Below are positions 11,650 through 22,075 of a stretch of 44,619 nt of DNA, in pieces. This stretch comes from Bacteroidota bacterium (lineage in GTDB: Bacteria; Bacteroidota; Bacteroidia; 2-12-FULL-35-15). Position 1 is the first letter of the stretch. Each line of letters opens with the position of its first letter. The stretch is from contig JANYDQ010000251.1 of NCBI GenBank assembly GCA_025363555.1, positions 1-44,619 of the forward strand, given 5' to 3'. The position numbers and the translations under genes are program-made. A model generated the notes under the pieces. It was not told the origin of the DNA and did not search any database. It was given only the letters and a program-made list of their open reading frames with translations.

Positions 11650-12204
11650 ATGACTTTGAAAATATATACCAAAACAGGCGATAAAGGTGAAACCTCTTTA
11701 ATAGGAGGCACCCGGGTTTCTAAGCACCATATCCGCATTGAAGCCTACGGCACTGTTGATGAGCTGAATTCCCACATTGGTTTAATCCGCGACCAGGATA
11801 TTGACAACCATTCAAAAAAAACATTGATTGAAATCCAGGACAGGTTATTCACCATTGGCGCATCTTTAGCATCAGACCCTGACACATCGAAAATGAAAAT
11901 ACCTGATTTGAAAGAAGAAGATGTTATTTATTTGGAAAACGAAATTGACAAAATGAATGAGGAATTGCCGGAAATGAAATCGTTTGTGTTGCCCGGGGGG
12001 CACACTACTGTTTCTTATTGCCACATTGCCCGCTGTGTTTGCAGGCGGGCAGAACGGTTAACCATTCATCTTTTCGAAATTAGTTTTGTAGCCGATTTGG
12101 TTATTAAATACCTGAATCGATTGAGTGATTATTTATTTGTTCTGTCCCGAAAATTAACCAAAGATTTAAACGCTGAAGAAATTCCGTGGAAACCCCGAAT
12201 GTAA
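11650..12204 (+). CDS. Cob(I)yrinic acid a,c-diamide adenosyltransferase (PduO type)
   Basis: KIYTKTGDKGETSLIGGTRVSK...RIEAYGTVDELNSHIG...FVLPGGH...CHIARCVCRRAER; start chosen at 11650. Confidence 0.92.
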   Translation: MTLKIYTKTGDKGETSLIGGTRVSKHHIRIEAYGTVDELNSHIGLIRDQDIDNHSKKTLIEIQDRLFTIGASLASDPDTSKMKIPDLKEEDVIYLENEIDKMNEELPEMKSFVLPGGHTTVSYCHIARCVCRRAERLTIHLFEISFVADLVIKYLNRLSDYLFVLSRKLTKDLNAEEIPWKPRM

Positions 12205-12348
12205 TTTTTGTTAAAAAATCCACTTCTCACACCCCCTATTTACAATCGAAAAACAAAATATTCCATTTTGCGCTTTGATAAGCGAAATTAATTTTTACTT
12301 TTGCAGAAAATTTGAAAAGAATTAAAAATAATCTATAATTATATCACC

Positions 12349-12570
12349 ATGTATTGGACACTTGAATTAGCAAAAAACCTTGAAGACGCGCCCTGGCCAG
12401 CAACCAAAGAAGAATTAATTGACTTTGCGGTACGCTCGGGAGCACCTATGGAAGTTATTGAAAACCTTTCGGAAATTGAAGATGAAGGCGAAGTGTATGA
12501 AACTATTGAAGAGATTTGGCCTGATTACCCCACCAAAGAGGACTTCTTCTTTAATGAAGATGAATATTAA
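12349..12570 (+). CDS. DUF2795 family small protein
   Basis: MYWTLELAKNLEDAPWPATKEELIDFAVRSGAPMEVIENLSEIEDEGEVYETIEEIWPDYPTKEDFFFNEDEY; upstream TACTTTTG -7-like box at 12297. Confidence 0.85.
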   Translation: MYWTLELAKNLEDAPWPATKEELIDFAVRSGAPMEVIENLSEIEDEGEVYETIEEIWPDYPTKEDFFFNEDEY

Positions 12571-12740
12571 TTGTACCCTATTTAATTAATTATAAACAAA
12601 AACTATTGAAGCAACAACAAACACTTTAAACTTTTTCGAAATAAAAGTAGTAGGCTATATGGAACTATTTATAGATTTGGAAGAAAACAAAATGGCACTA
12701 CTTGCACAGAAATAATTATTTCATTACAAACGTTAAAACA

Positions 12741-12769
12741 AAAACCCCGGTTTAATCTCCGGGTTTTTT
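12741..12769. terminator. Terminator-like hairpin
   Basis: AAAACCCCGG-tttaatct-CCGGGTTTTTT between convergent genes. Confidence 0.7.
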
Positions 12770-12795
12770 GTTTTTAGGAAATGCAGGGAATAAAA

Positions 12796-14061
12796 CTATT
12801 CTTCGTTAACGTCTTCAATCACAAACCCAAGATGTTTTAAATCACTCCAGAAGTTACGATACGATTTTTTTACTACGTCCGGTTGCTCAATGGAAATGGA
12901 ATCGAGCACCATTGCCAAAGGGGCAAAAGCCATAGCCATTCGATGGTCATCATAGGTATTAATTAATTTTGGCTGATGCAGTTTTGAAGGCGGAGTAAGT
13001 TTCATACTCGTATCATTTTCAATTTCCACTACCACCCCTAATTTTGTCAGTTCATTCTGTAAAGCAGTTAGCCGGTCTGTTTCTTTAATCCTCAAGTTAT
13101 GCACACCATTAAAAAACCCGGAAATATTCAATGCACATATTACTACTGCACACGTCTGAACCAAATCAGGACAATCGGAGAAATCAAAACCAAAATGTTC
13201 TTCTTTTAAATTTATTTTTGTAAGCCGAATGCCCTCTTCCAGGAATTCCGATTTAATTCCGAAAAATGTAAACATATCTGCCACCATTCCATCTCCCTGC
13301 AAACTCGGGCGTTTCAACCCTTTTATCATAAAATCGGTTTCTTTTGATAACGCTGCAAGAGCATACCAATACGATGCAGAACTCCAGTCTGCTTCTACTT
13401 TGTACTCATAGTTAGCATCACTTTTTTTATAATAATTTTGCTTGCTTACGGAAATAATATTATCCTGCCACATTCCATACACTCTGAATTCCTGCATCAT
13501 TTTCAAGGTCATGTTAATGTAAGGACGCGATGTTACTTCTCCTTTAAATTTAATAACCAGTCCGTTTTGAAACTCCGGAGAAATTAACAGTAATGCAGAA
13601 ATGAACTGGCTGCTTACATTTCCATCCATTTCCACTTCACCTCCTGTTAAATGTTTACCGTTTATTTGAAGCGGGGGAAATCCTTCCTGCTCAAGGTATT
13701 CAATATCTGCACCCAATGCGCGCAATGCTTCCACAAGAATTCCAACAGGGCGTTGCTTCATCCTGTGGTTTCCAGTTAAAATATAGGTTCCGGGTTTGGT
13801 TGCAAAATAGGCGGTTAAAAAACGCATGGTTGTACCTGCTCCACCTACATCATAGGTTATTTCATTTATCGCAGAAGCATTGGCAGCATTCAGTATTTTT
13901 TGGAGTATAACAGTATCCTCTGCGTTAGAAAGATTGGTAATTTCAAACCTGTCTTTGCATAATGCCTGGATAATCAACACGCGATTACTTTCGCTTTTGG
14001 AAGAAGAAAGTGCTACACTTCCTTTCAACGTCTTTGCAGGATGAGAAATACGATACATCAT
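12796..14061 (-). CDS. aroA: 3-phosphoshikimate 1-carboxyvinyltransferase (EPSP synthase)
   Basis: LSSSKSESNRVLIIQAL, GGAGTTMRFLTAYFA, GNHRMKQRPVG, YDDHRMAMAFAPLA. Confidence 0.95.
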   Translation of the reverse strand: MMYRISHPAKTLKGSVALSSSKSESNRVLIIQALCKDRFEITNLSNAEDTVILQKILNAANASAINEITYDVGGAGTTMRFLTAYFATKPGTYILTGNHRMKQRPVGILVEALRALGADIEYLEQEGFPPLQINGKHLTGGEVEMDGNVSSQFISALLLISPEFQNGLVIKFKGEVTSRPYINMTLKMMQEFRVYGMWQDNIISVSKQNYYKKSDANYEYKVEADWSSASYWYALAALSKETDFMIKGLKRPSLQGDGMVADMFTFFGIKSEFLEEGIRLTKINLKEEHFGFDFSDCPDLVQTCAVVICALNISGFFNGVHNLRIKETDRLTALQNELTKLGVVVEIENDTSMKLTPPSKLHQPKLINTYDDHRMAMAFAPLAMVLDSISIEQPDVVKKSYRNFWSDLKHLGFVIEDVNEE

Positions 14062-15152
14062 TTTTTGAAAAGAATAACCTGGTCTGAATAATATTTTAAT
14101 GAATCACTAATTAAATCTGCTGTTGCCGTTTTGTTTATTTCGCATTTCCCGATGCCTGATAACAAAGAAAAGTTAATAGCCCCGTTGGCGTTTTTTTTAT
14201 CGTGCGTCATCAATTCGATTAATCTGTGATGATAAATGGGTTCAATAGTTAAGGGTTTAAAAGTACTCAAAATAAAATTTGTAATCTCCTTTAATTCGGT
14301 ATCTTTTAATTTGCAAACTTTAGTGGAAAGGTACGATTCGCAAACCATCCCGATTGCCACTGCTTCTCCATGAAGTAGTGGTTTCATACTGCTTTCTTCC
14401 AGAAAAAAAGTTTCCAGTGCATGCCCTACTGTATGTCCGAAATTCAATATCTTTCTCCATCCCTTTTCTTTTGGGTCCTGAATTACCACTTCATTTTTTA
14501 TTTTTATCGAATCAACGATACATTTTTTCAACATATCCAAATCACCTGCTTTGCACTTCTTTATTTTTTTCCAGTATTTTACATCAGCAATTAATCCGTG
14601 CTTTATTATCTCCGCCATTCCAGCTGTAACCTGTCGTGAATCAAGAGTTGATAAAAAATCAGTACTTACAAAAACAGCCAGGGGATTACTATATACCCCT
14701 ATTTCATTTTTCAGATTATTCGCATTTATCCCTGTTTTTCCTCCAACAGAAGCATCTACCTGGGAGAGTAAAGTAGTAGGGATATTTATAAAAGGGATTC
14801 CCCTTTTAAATGTTGATGCCACAAAACCGCCCAAATCACTAATCACACCACCGCCAAAATTTACAAATAGTGAGTTTTTATCAGCCCCGTAATCACTTAA
14901 TGTACCCCAGATTTGTGCACATATTTCAATCGTTTTGTTTTTTTCACCACTCTCTATTTCTATTATTTCGGCATCTTTAAATGGAAGAACCTTTGTTACC
15001 AAATTCGGATAACAATACTTAAACGAATTTTCATCCACTAAAATAAATAACTTGGAGTATCCCTTGCTGTTGGTTTTCAGAAATCGAATAATATCCTTAA
15101 AACTATTTTTCGAAACAAAAACGGAGTAATTTGTTGATTTAATTTCAGTCAT
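14058..15152 (-). CDS. aroB: 3-dehydroquinate synthase
   Basis: SLFVNFGGGVISDLGGFVASTFKRGIPFINIPTTLLSQVDASVGGKTGIN, ILNFGHTVGHALE; overlaps aroA by 4 bp. Confidence 0.96.
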   Translation of the reverse strand: MTEIKSTNYSVFVSKNSFKDIIRFLKTNSKGYSKLFILVDENSFKYCYPNLVTKVLPFKDAEIIEIESGEKNKTIEICAQIWGTLSDYGADKNSLFVNFGGGVISDLGGFVASTFKRGIPFINIPTTLLSQVDASVGGKTGINANNLKNEIGVYSNPLAVFVSTDFLSTLDSRQVTAGMAEIIKHGLIADVKYWKKIKKCKAGDLDMLKKCIVDSIKIKNEVVIQDPKEKGWRKILNFGHTVGHALETFFLEESSMKPLLHGEAVAIGMVCESYLSTKVCKLKDTELKEITNFILSTFKPLTIEPIYHHRLIELMTHDKKNANGAINFSLLSGIGKCEINKTATADLISDSLKYYSDQVILFKK

Positions 15153-15258
15153 AATTTTTATTCTGATGAAGCAAATGTAACAAAAATACTATTGGAATTA
15201 TATTCTTATGCAGGAATTGCTTTTTGCTATATTTGCAACTATTTAAAAAAGAATAAAA

Positions 15259-16428
15259 ATGCTATCCTTTAACAATACAAAAATATCCTTTTCAGGAAAA
15301 ACAAATAAAGATTTAAAACGGTCGTACTGGCTTTTTAAACTGATAGGTTACAATTGGTTTGTAAGTCTCGGAAAAGTACTTACCACCATAACTCTCCAAT
15401 TACATCTGCCCATAAAGGGAATAATAAAAGCAACTGTGTTCAAACAGTTTTGCGGTGGCGAAAATATTAAGGAATGTGATGCAACCATTCGTGATTTAGG
15501 CAATTTTAATATCGGAACCATTCTGGATTATTCGGTAGAGGGAAAAGAATCGGAAAACGATTTGGATGCCTGTGAAACCGAAACGATTGCGACTATTACA
15601 AGGGCAAAGGCAGACACACATATTCCATTTTGTGTATTTAAAATTACCGGACTGGCGAGAATGGAAATATTAGAAAAAGTTTCTGCAAGAAAAGAACTCA
15701 CCAGGCAAGAGCAAAAAGAATATGCCAGGGTCTCTCACCGGGTAGGAAACATCTGCAAAGCAGCGCATGATGCCGGAATTCCCGTATTTATAGATGCGGA
15801 ACACAGTTGGGTTCAAGATGCAATTGACGAATTGGCGAATCAAATGATGCAGCTTTTTAACCTTGTGAAACCAATTGTGTATAATACATTTCAGCTTTAC
15901 CGCAAAGACAGACTGGCTTATTTAAAACATTCTTTTGAGTTGTCGGTAAAGGGAAATTATTACCTGGGAGCAAAATTAGTTCGCGGGGCATATATGGAAA
16001 AGGAAAGGGCAAGGGCGATAGAAAAGGGTTATCCATCTCCTATACATGACACCAAAGAAGATACCGATGTGGATTACAACAAAGCGCTGTCTTTTTGTGC
16101 GGAACATATTGAGCGAATAGCAATTTGTGCCGGAACGCATAACGAAGACTCTTCCATGATGTTAGTAGAATTGATGCGCAAAAATAAAATTGATTCTGCA
16201 AACAAACATATTTATTTTTCGCAATTACTTGGAATGAGTGATCATATCAGTTTCAATTTAGCAGAAGCAGGCTACAATGTTGCCAAGTATGTTCCTTATG
16301 GTCCTGTGAGGGAAGTGGTGCCCTATCTTATACGCAGAGCACAGGAAAACACTTCTGTGAAAGGGCAAACCGGGAGAGAGTTGAGTTTGATTATGAAAGA
16401 AACAGAAAGGAGAAAGAGCTCCGAATAA
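15259..16428 (+). CDS. Proline dehydrogenase family protein
   Basis: ILDYSVEGKESE, HIPFCVFKITGLAR, VFIDAEHSWVQDAID, LVRGAYMEKER, AGTHNEDS, YVPYGPVREVVPYLIRRAQENTSV. Confidence 0.93.
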   Translation: MLSFNNTKISFSGKTNKDLKRSYWLFKLIGYNWFVSLGKVLTTITLQLHLPIKGIIKATVFKQFCGGENIKECDATIRDLGNFNIGTILDYSVEGKESENDLDACETETIATITRAKADTHIPFCVFKITGLARMEILEKVSARKELTRQEQKEYARVSHRVGNICKAAHDAGIPVFIDAEHSWVQDAIDELANQMMQLFNLVKPIVYNTFQLYRKDRLAYLKHSFELSVKGNYYLGAKLVRGAYMEKERARAIEKGYPSPIHDTKEDTDVDYNKALSFCAEHIERIAICAGTHNEDSSMMLVELMRKNKIDSANKHIYFSQLLGMSDHISFNLAEAGYNVAKYVPYGPVREVVPYLIRRAQENTSVKGQTGRELSLIMKETERRKSSE

Positions 16429-16481
16429 CACCATTTAATCACAAAATTCCCTAAAAAAACTTCCTGTATCAGTATATATTT

Positions 16482-16489
16482 TACTTTTG
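16482..16489 (+). promoter_or_regulatory. -7 box TACTTTTG of the tetR-efflux operon
   Basis: TAnnTTTG match directly upstream of a perfect palindrome and the tetR-like CDS. Confidence 0.6.
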
Positions 16490-16490
16490 C

Positions 16491-16510
16491 GTTTAACCAA
16501 ATGGTTAAAC
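16491..16510. promoter_or_regulatory. Candidate TetR-family operator, perfect palindrome GTTTAACCAAATGGTTAAAC
   Basis: 9-bp perfect inverted arms around AA, between the -7 box and the tetR start codon at 16522. Confidence 0.75.
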
Positions 16511-16521
16511 CATTGAATTAA

Positions 16522-17133
16522 ATGAAACAGTTAAAAGACATTTCCACCGAAGAAAAGATTCTGGATGCGGCCAAAACGGAATTTATGAAACACGGGCTAT
16601 ATGGTGCCCGAATGCAGGACATTGCGGACTCCGCCAAAATAAACAAAGCATTACTGCATTACTATTTCAGGAGCAAAGAAAAATTATTTGATAAGATTTT
16701 TGAAGGGGCACTTTCGAAATTTTTTGAGGTAATGGATGTTTTTGCTAATAATACCCTCCCGATAAAAAAAAGATTGTTTCTATACACAGAAAATACAATA
16801 GATTTTTATTCCGAATATCCTCAAATGTCTATGTTTATTATTAAGGAGATTGGGAACAATCCTGAAATGTTGCGTGAAAAAATTCAGGCAGCCAAAAAAA
16901 ATAAAACCATGAGAATGATTCAGGTATTGGAAGAAGGAATGAAAAGCGGAGAAATAAAAAAAACAGATGCAGTACTATTTCTGATAAATCTGCAGTCGCT
17001 TTGCTCTTATCCTTTTCTAGCTGCTCCAATGTTTAAACATTCTTTAAAAGCACACGGAAAGGACTGGGATAAAGATTTCAATAACGATAAATTAAAAAAA
17101 TCAATAAAAACATTTATTGAAAATACGTTATAA
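16522..17133 (+). CDS. TetR/AcrR family transcriptional regulator
   Basis: EEKILDAAKTEFMKHGLYGARMQDIADSAKINKALLHYYFRSKEKLFDKIF. Confidence 0.93.
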   Translation: MKQLKDISTEEKILDAAKTEFMKHGLYGARMQDIADSAKINKALLHYYFRSKEKLFDKIFEGALSKFFEVMDVFANNTLPIKKRLFLYTENTIDFYSEYPQMSMFIIKEIGNNPEMLREKIQAAKKNKTMRMIQVLEEGMKSGEIKKTDAVLFLINLQSLCSYPFLAAPMFKHSLKAHGKDWDKDFNNDKLKKSIKTFIENTL

Positions 17134-17210
17134 ATAAAATGAATTCGTTTTCCACTTATCGCTTTTACCACTGTAACTTGAAAAAATCCAAACCAAACGA
17201 ATATTATAAA

Positions 17211-18458
17211 ATGAAACGAATAACATTATTATTATTACTCTTAACAAGTATTTGCGCTGCGCAGAAAGAAACACTATCACTCGACTCCTGCATACAAATG
17301 ACAAAACGAAATTACCCGCTGATCAAACAGAATAATTTGATTTCAGAAAACGAAAAGAACTCCATAAGCGCGGATAATAAAAACTGGTTGCCAAAACTAT
17401 CCTTTATATCAAAAGCCACTTATCAATCTGAAGTAATTTCATTCCAGGGAATAACATTCCCTAATGATAGTTATCTGACGGCTTTAGATTTGGAACAAAC
17501 ACTTTTTGATACGGGGCAAACCAAACAACAAAAAGAGGCAGACAGGTTAATCAACGAAAATGAACTTCAAAAAAATCAAGTAGAATTATACAAATTGATT
17601 GACCGCGTAAATCAGTTATACAGTTCCATTTTACTGACAAGGGAAAATATTAAAACCCTTTCTTTATACCATGATGATATCGGCAACAAGAAAACCAATC
17701 TTGCTTCGTCTGTAAAAAACGGGCTGACTTTACAAAGTAACCTGGATGAACTGGAAGCGGAAGAATTAAAAACAGAACAATCGATAGCAGAGTCTAAAGA
17801 TAATATAGTGGCTTTGTACCAGTCGCTGGGTATGTATATTAATAAAACGATTACCGATAGTACTTCCCTTTTTACCGAACCTATTTTAAGAACATCGGCA
17901 GGAGATGAAATCAATCGGCCGGAATTGAAATTATTTGAAACACAAAAATTAATGCTCGATACTAAGCATAAATTGAATAACAGAATTGCTTTGCCCAGGT
18001 TGTCTGTAAGTGCCGAGGGTGCTTATGGCAGGCCCGGTCCGAATTTCTTAAACCAGGACTTGAGATTTTTCGGACAAGCCTCTGTTAATTTAAAATGGAA
18101 CATTGGTAATTTATACACGTTGAAAAATGAAAAACAAAATATTACTATCAGCAAAAAAATGGTGGATGTGCAAAAAGAAGTTTTTGAGTTCAATACAAAA
18201 AATACAATGGCAACTCAATCGGCACAAATTAATTCTCTGAAAGACATAATTGAAAAAGACAAACAAATAATTGAAAAACGACATAGTATTACAAAAGTAT
18301 CTTCTAGTCAATTAGAAAACGGCACAATAACCACCACAGATTATTTAACGCAACTGAATGCTGAAATGCAGGCGGTACTAAATCAAAAAGTGCACGAAAT
18401 TAAACTGATGAATGCGATTACTAATTATAACACAACCAAAGGAATCATTAATTTTTAA
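17211..18458 (+). CDS. TolC family outer-membrane efflux protein
   Basis: Signal peptide MKRITLLLLLLTSICAAQ; SLDSCIQMTKRNYPLIKQNN; start moved from 17139 to 17211. Confidence 0.87.
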   Translation: MKRITLLLLLLTSICAAQKETLSLDSCIQMTKRNYPLIKQNNLISENEKNSISADNKNWLPKLSFISKATYQSEVISFQGITFPNDSYLTALDLEQTLFDTGQTKQQKEADRLINENELQKNQVELYKLIDRVNQLYSSILLTRENIKTLSLYHDDIGNKKTNLASSVKNGLTLQSNLDELEAEELKTEQSIAESKDNIVALYQSLGMYINKTITDSTSLFTEPILRTSAGDEINRPELKLFETQKLMLDTKHKLNNRIALPRLSVSAEGAYGRPGPNFLNQDLRFFGQASVNLKWNIGNLYTLKNEKQNITISKKMVDVQKEVFEFNTKNTMATQSAQINSLKDIIEKDKQIIEKRHSITKVSSSQLENGTITTTDYLTQLNAEMQAVLNQKVHEIKLMNAITNYNTTKGIINF

Positions 18459-18472
18459 ACATAAATTTTATA

Positions 18473-19570
18473 ATGGAAAACAAAGAATCAAACGAAACAC
18501 CTGAAAAGAAAAGTAAAAAGAAATTAATCATTATCTCCACTGTTTTGAGTGTGATATTAATTATCGGTATCATCTATTTTATAATTAGTGCAAATTACGA
18601 AAGCACAGACAATGCACAACTGGATGCTGACATAGTATCTGTAAAATCAAGTGTACAGGGATATATAAAATCAATACGGTTTAAAGATAATCAGCAGGTA
18701 AAAAAGGGAGATACCTTAATTATCATTGACGATACTGATTTAAAAACAAGAGTAGCACAGGCGGAAGCCGCTCTGGAAAATGCAAAAGCAAATTTACTTT
18801 CTGTAAAAAGTAATGCAAACGCATCATCTGAAAATGCAAATGCTTCCTCTTTATCTTCTTCATCAGTTCAGCAAACCATTACTTCTGCCAATGCACGATT
18901 AACCAAATCCAAAGCCGATTTTAAACGAATGGAAAATATGCTGGCTGCCAAAGCCGCTACCCAGGCGCAATACGATGCTGCCAAAGCTGACCTTGATGTG
19001 GCACAGGCACAATACGATGGTGCCGTAAGTCAGTATAAATCGGCTTCGGCACAATCGCAAGGAGTGCATTCGCAGGCAGAAGCACAGGGAGGACAGATAG
19101 CATTAGCCGCGGCTATGGTTAAGCAAAGAGAAGCTGAACTGATATTGGCAAATATACAATTGGTGCATGCTAACATTCTTGCACCATGCGATGGAATAGT
19201 TACCAGGCGTGCTGTGGAGGTAGGGCAGTATATTACCATTGCGCAACCTTTATGTTCAACAATTGACAATTCCCATTTGTGGGTTACCGCTAATTTTAAA
19301 GAAACGCAGGTAAAGAAAATAAAAATCGGGCAAACGGTGGATGTAAAAATTGATGCATTTCCGGATATTAAAATCACAGGCAAAGTAGATTCTTACATAG
19401 GAGCAACCGGTGCAAAGTTTTCTTTATTACCTCCGGACAATTCAACCGGAAATTTTGTCAAAATTATTCAACGCATCCCTATACGTATTGAATTAACTGA
19501 TATTCCAAAGGAAAGTATCAATTCCTTGTATCCCGGATTAAGTGTATTTGTTGAAGTGAAAGTAAAATAA
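18473..19570 (+). CDS. HlyD/EmrA family periplasmic adaptor subunit
   Basis: N-terminal TM, ESTDNAQLDADIVSVKSSVQGYI, coiled coil, ANILAPCDGIVTRRAVEVGQYI. Confidence 0.92.
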   Translation: MENKESNETPEKKSKKKLIIISTVLSVILIIGIIYFIISANYESTDNAQLDADIVSVKSSVQGYIKSIRFKDNQQVKKGDTLIIIDDTDLKTRVAQAEAALENAKANLLSVKSNANASSENANASSLSSSSVQQTITSANARLTKSKADFKRMENMLAAKAATQAQYDAAKADLDVAQAQYDGAVSQYKSASAQSQGVHSQAEAQGGQIALAAAMVKQREAELILANIQLVHANILAPCDGIVTRRAVEVGQYITIAQPLCSTIDNSHLWVTANFKETQVKKIKIGQTVDVKIDAFPDIKITGKVDSYIGATGAKFSLLPPDNSTGNFVKIIQRIPIRIELTDIPKESINSLYPGLSVFVEVKVK

Positions 19571-19572
19571 AA

Positions 19573-21147
19573 TTGGAAGCATTACAGCATAAAATAGTTT
19601 ATCCTACGGGAGCAACAAAATGGATTTTAATCCTTACCGCTATCTCCTGCGCCATACTGGAATTAATAGACACCACGGTTGTTAACGTTTCGCTTCGCGA
19701 AATAAGCGGAAGCATTGGAGCCACTACCACCGAAATTGCATGGGTAGTTACTGCCTATGCAATTTCAAACGTAATCATTATTCCGCTTACAAGTATGCTG
19801 TCCGATTTGTTTGGAAGAAAAACCTATTTCACCGGTTCGGTTGTTCTTTTCACTTTCGCTTCTCTCATGTGCGGTTTGTCCACTAATTTATGGATGCTTG
19901 TTTTCTGGCGGTTTGTGCAAGGTATTGGTGGGGGTGGTTTGTTATCTACTGCTCAATCCATTATTGTGGGGGCATTTCCTCCCGAAAAAATAACTACTGC
20001 CAATGCAATATTCGGAATGGGAATTATTATGGGACCCACTTTTGGTCCTACCATGGGCGGATATATTACCGACCATTTATCATGGCACTGGATATTTTTT
20101 GTAAACATTCCTATTGGTGTAATTGCAACTATTCTTGCGTGGACGTATGTTACCGATAGGGAAGGGGCAGTAAAACCCCGAAAAATAGATTGGTGGGGAA
20201 TTCTCTTTCTCATTGCGGCTGTTGGCTCCCTGCAATATGTGCTCGAAGAAGGCTCTTCAAAAGACTGGTTCCAGAGTTCCGAAATAATTTTCTTTTCCAT
20301 TCTTGCCATCTTCGGTTTAGTGGCTTTTATCATCCGCGAATTAAAAATAGATTACCCGGCAGTAAACATCAGGTTGTATAAAAATTACAACCTCGCCATG
20401 GGCAGCCTAATGAATTTTATGTTAGGCTTTCTTCTGTTTGGAACCGTATTTATTTTTCCCTTATTTGCTCAAATATCATTAGGCTGGACACCTACTCAAA
20501 CAGGAGTATTTATGATTCCGAGTGCACTATGCACTGCTGTATCCATGCCCATAGTGGGTAAAATATTAGGAAAAGGTAAAAACCCCAAAACAATCATCAT
20601 CATCGGGGTGGTGATGACTTTTATTTTCCTAATGATGATGTCCTTTGCCTCTCCCGAATCGAGCCAGTACAATTTTTATTTCCCTTTTGTATTGCGCGGA
20701 GTAGGTTTGGCGTTCATGATGTCGCCCATATTATCCTTAGCCGTGGCGGGACTTAGAGGAAAAGACATGGCACAGGCAATAGGGCTTGCAAACATGATTC
20801 GGCAACTGGGCGGTGCCGTGGGCATTGCCCTCATCAATGTTTTCCTGGTAAATAAAAATGCCGAAGTAAGAGGCAGCATGCTCGGTTACGTTACCGATTA
20901 CAGCAATGCCAGCACCGAACGTATTTCTGCATTAACACAAAACTTTGTCGCCAAAGGATATTCGCCCACGGATGCTCAAACTGCCGCCTATCAAACCATG
21001 GAAGGAATTATTTATAAACAGCAAGCATTGGTCAGTTACGACCAGGGATTTTTTATGGTCGGTATTTTAATTCTTGTCTGCATCCCCATCGTGTTTTTAA
21101 TTCGTTATAAAAAAACCGCCAAACCAAAAGTAATAGCCGACCATTAA
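19573..21147 (+). CDS. DHA2 (EmrB/QacA) family MFS drug transporter
   Basis: ELIDTTVVNVSLREISGSIGATTTEIAWVVTAYAISNVIIIPLTSMLSDLFGRK; about 14 TM segments. Confidence 0.93.
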   Translation: MEALQHKIVYPTGATKWILILTAISCAILELIDTTVVNVSLREISGSIGATTTEIAWVVTAYAISNVIIIPLTSMLSDLFGRKTYFTGSVVLFTFASLMCGLSTNLWMLVFWRFVQGIGGGGLLSTAQSIIVGAFPPEKITTANAIFGMGIIMGPTFGPTMGGYITDHLSWHWIFFVNIPIGVIATILAWTYVTDREGAVKPRKIDWWGILFLIAAVGSLQYVLEEGSSKDWFQSSEIIFFSILAIFGLVAFIIRELKIDYPAVNIRLYKNYNLAMGSLMNFMLGFLLFGTVFIFPLFAQISLGWTPTQTGVFMIPSALCTAVSMPIVGKILGKGKNPKTIIIIGVVMTFIFLMMMSFASPESSQYNFYFPFVLRGVGLAFMMSPILSLAVAGLRGKDMAQAIGLANMIRQLGGAVGIALINVFLVNKNAEVRGSMLGYVTDYSNASTERISALTQNFVAKGYSPTDAQTAAYQTMEGIIYKQQALVSYDQGFFMVGILILVCIPIVFLIRYKKTAKPKVIADH

Positions 21148-21150
21148 ATT

Positions 21151-21169
21151 TTCTTTTCATAGAAAAGAA
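21151..21169 (+). terminator. Small hairpin downstream of the efflux operon
   Basis: TTCTTTTC-ata-GAAAAGAA directly after the emrB-like stop codon; terminator role weakly supported. Confidence 0.4.
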
Positions 21170-21497
21170 TATTCAATCGTGAAGCAGTTTGGGAACGAAC
21201 ATACGGCACTTTCATCCATCACCCACATAAAGAATCCGGGACGGTACCGGAGACACATGCAGGGCTTAACATGCGGGTAATCCTAAAGTGAAGCGTTTAA
21301 ATAATTATTAAAAGTTAAACCTGTAAGGTTTGTGGTAACGGTCTGTAGAAAACAAGAAATATGTAGGAACTAAGAGACCTTCAACGCATCTCCAGACCTT
21401 TTTCTATTTATATAAAACATGTAAAGGAGCATAAAACTGCACTTAAAATGTTGGAATAACTATTTAAAAGGTTTGGTATACCTTCGCCTAAAAACAA

Positions 21498-21534
21498 CAA
21501 ATCCCTCTTTGACATTATCAAAGAAGGATTTGAA
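21498..21534. terminator. Terminator-like inverted repeat
   Basis: AAATCCctCTTTGacattatCAAAGaaGGATTT next to the end of the minus-strand DUF1573 gene. Confidence 0.6.
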
Positions 21535-21554
21535 GAGATACTACTAAAAATTAA

Positions 21555-22022
21555 TTACTTTTTAGGCTCAACTGGTGTTGGAGTTGTAGCTGGTGCTGTA
21601 GCCGGATCCGGTGTTGGGTCAGGTTTAACAGTTCCGGTAATTTTTAACACTTTAGAAGGGGTATCAGCATTGGAAGTTAAAGTAACTGTTTTATCAAAAT
21701 GACCTACTCTGTCTGTAGCGTAGTGAACTTTGATAACTGCTGATTCGCCCGGCTTAATTGGCTCTTTAGGAGCTGTTGGTACTGTACACCCGCAAGAACC
21801 CGCTGCATTGGTAATAATTAAAGGCTCTTTACCTACGTTTGTAAATTTGAATTCTCTGTTACCATCTGCATTGTGTTCAATTGTGCCATAGTCAATTTCT
21901 TCAGTTACGAATTTAAACTTAGGAGCATTTGGATTTACTGGATTTGGTGTTGTTGTTTCCTGCGCACTTGCACCTGCTGCTATGCACATCATTAACCCGA
22001 TTGTAAAAATTGTTTTTTTCAT
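21555..22022 (-). CDS. DUF1573 domain-containing secreted protein
   Basis: Signal peptide; KFVTEEIDYGTIEHNADGNREFKFTNVGKEPLIITNAAGSCGCTVPTAPKEPIKPGESAVIKVHYATDRVGHF. Confidence 0.92.
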   Translation of the reverse strand: MKKTIFTIGLMMCIAAGASAQETTTPNPVNPNAPKFKFVTEEIDYGTIEHNADGNREFKFTNVGKEPLIITNAAGSCGCTVPTAPKEPIKPGESAVIKVHYATDRVGHFDKTVTLTSNADTPSKVLKITGTVKPDPTPDPATAPATTPTPVEPKK

Positions 22023-22075
22023 TGTTTTTAATTGTTTTTAGTTAATTATTATTTATTATTTATTGTTGTGTTTGC

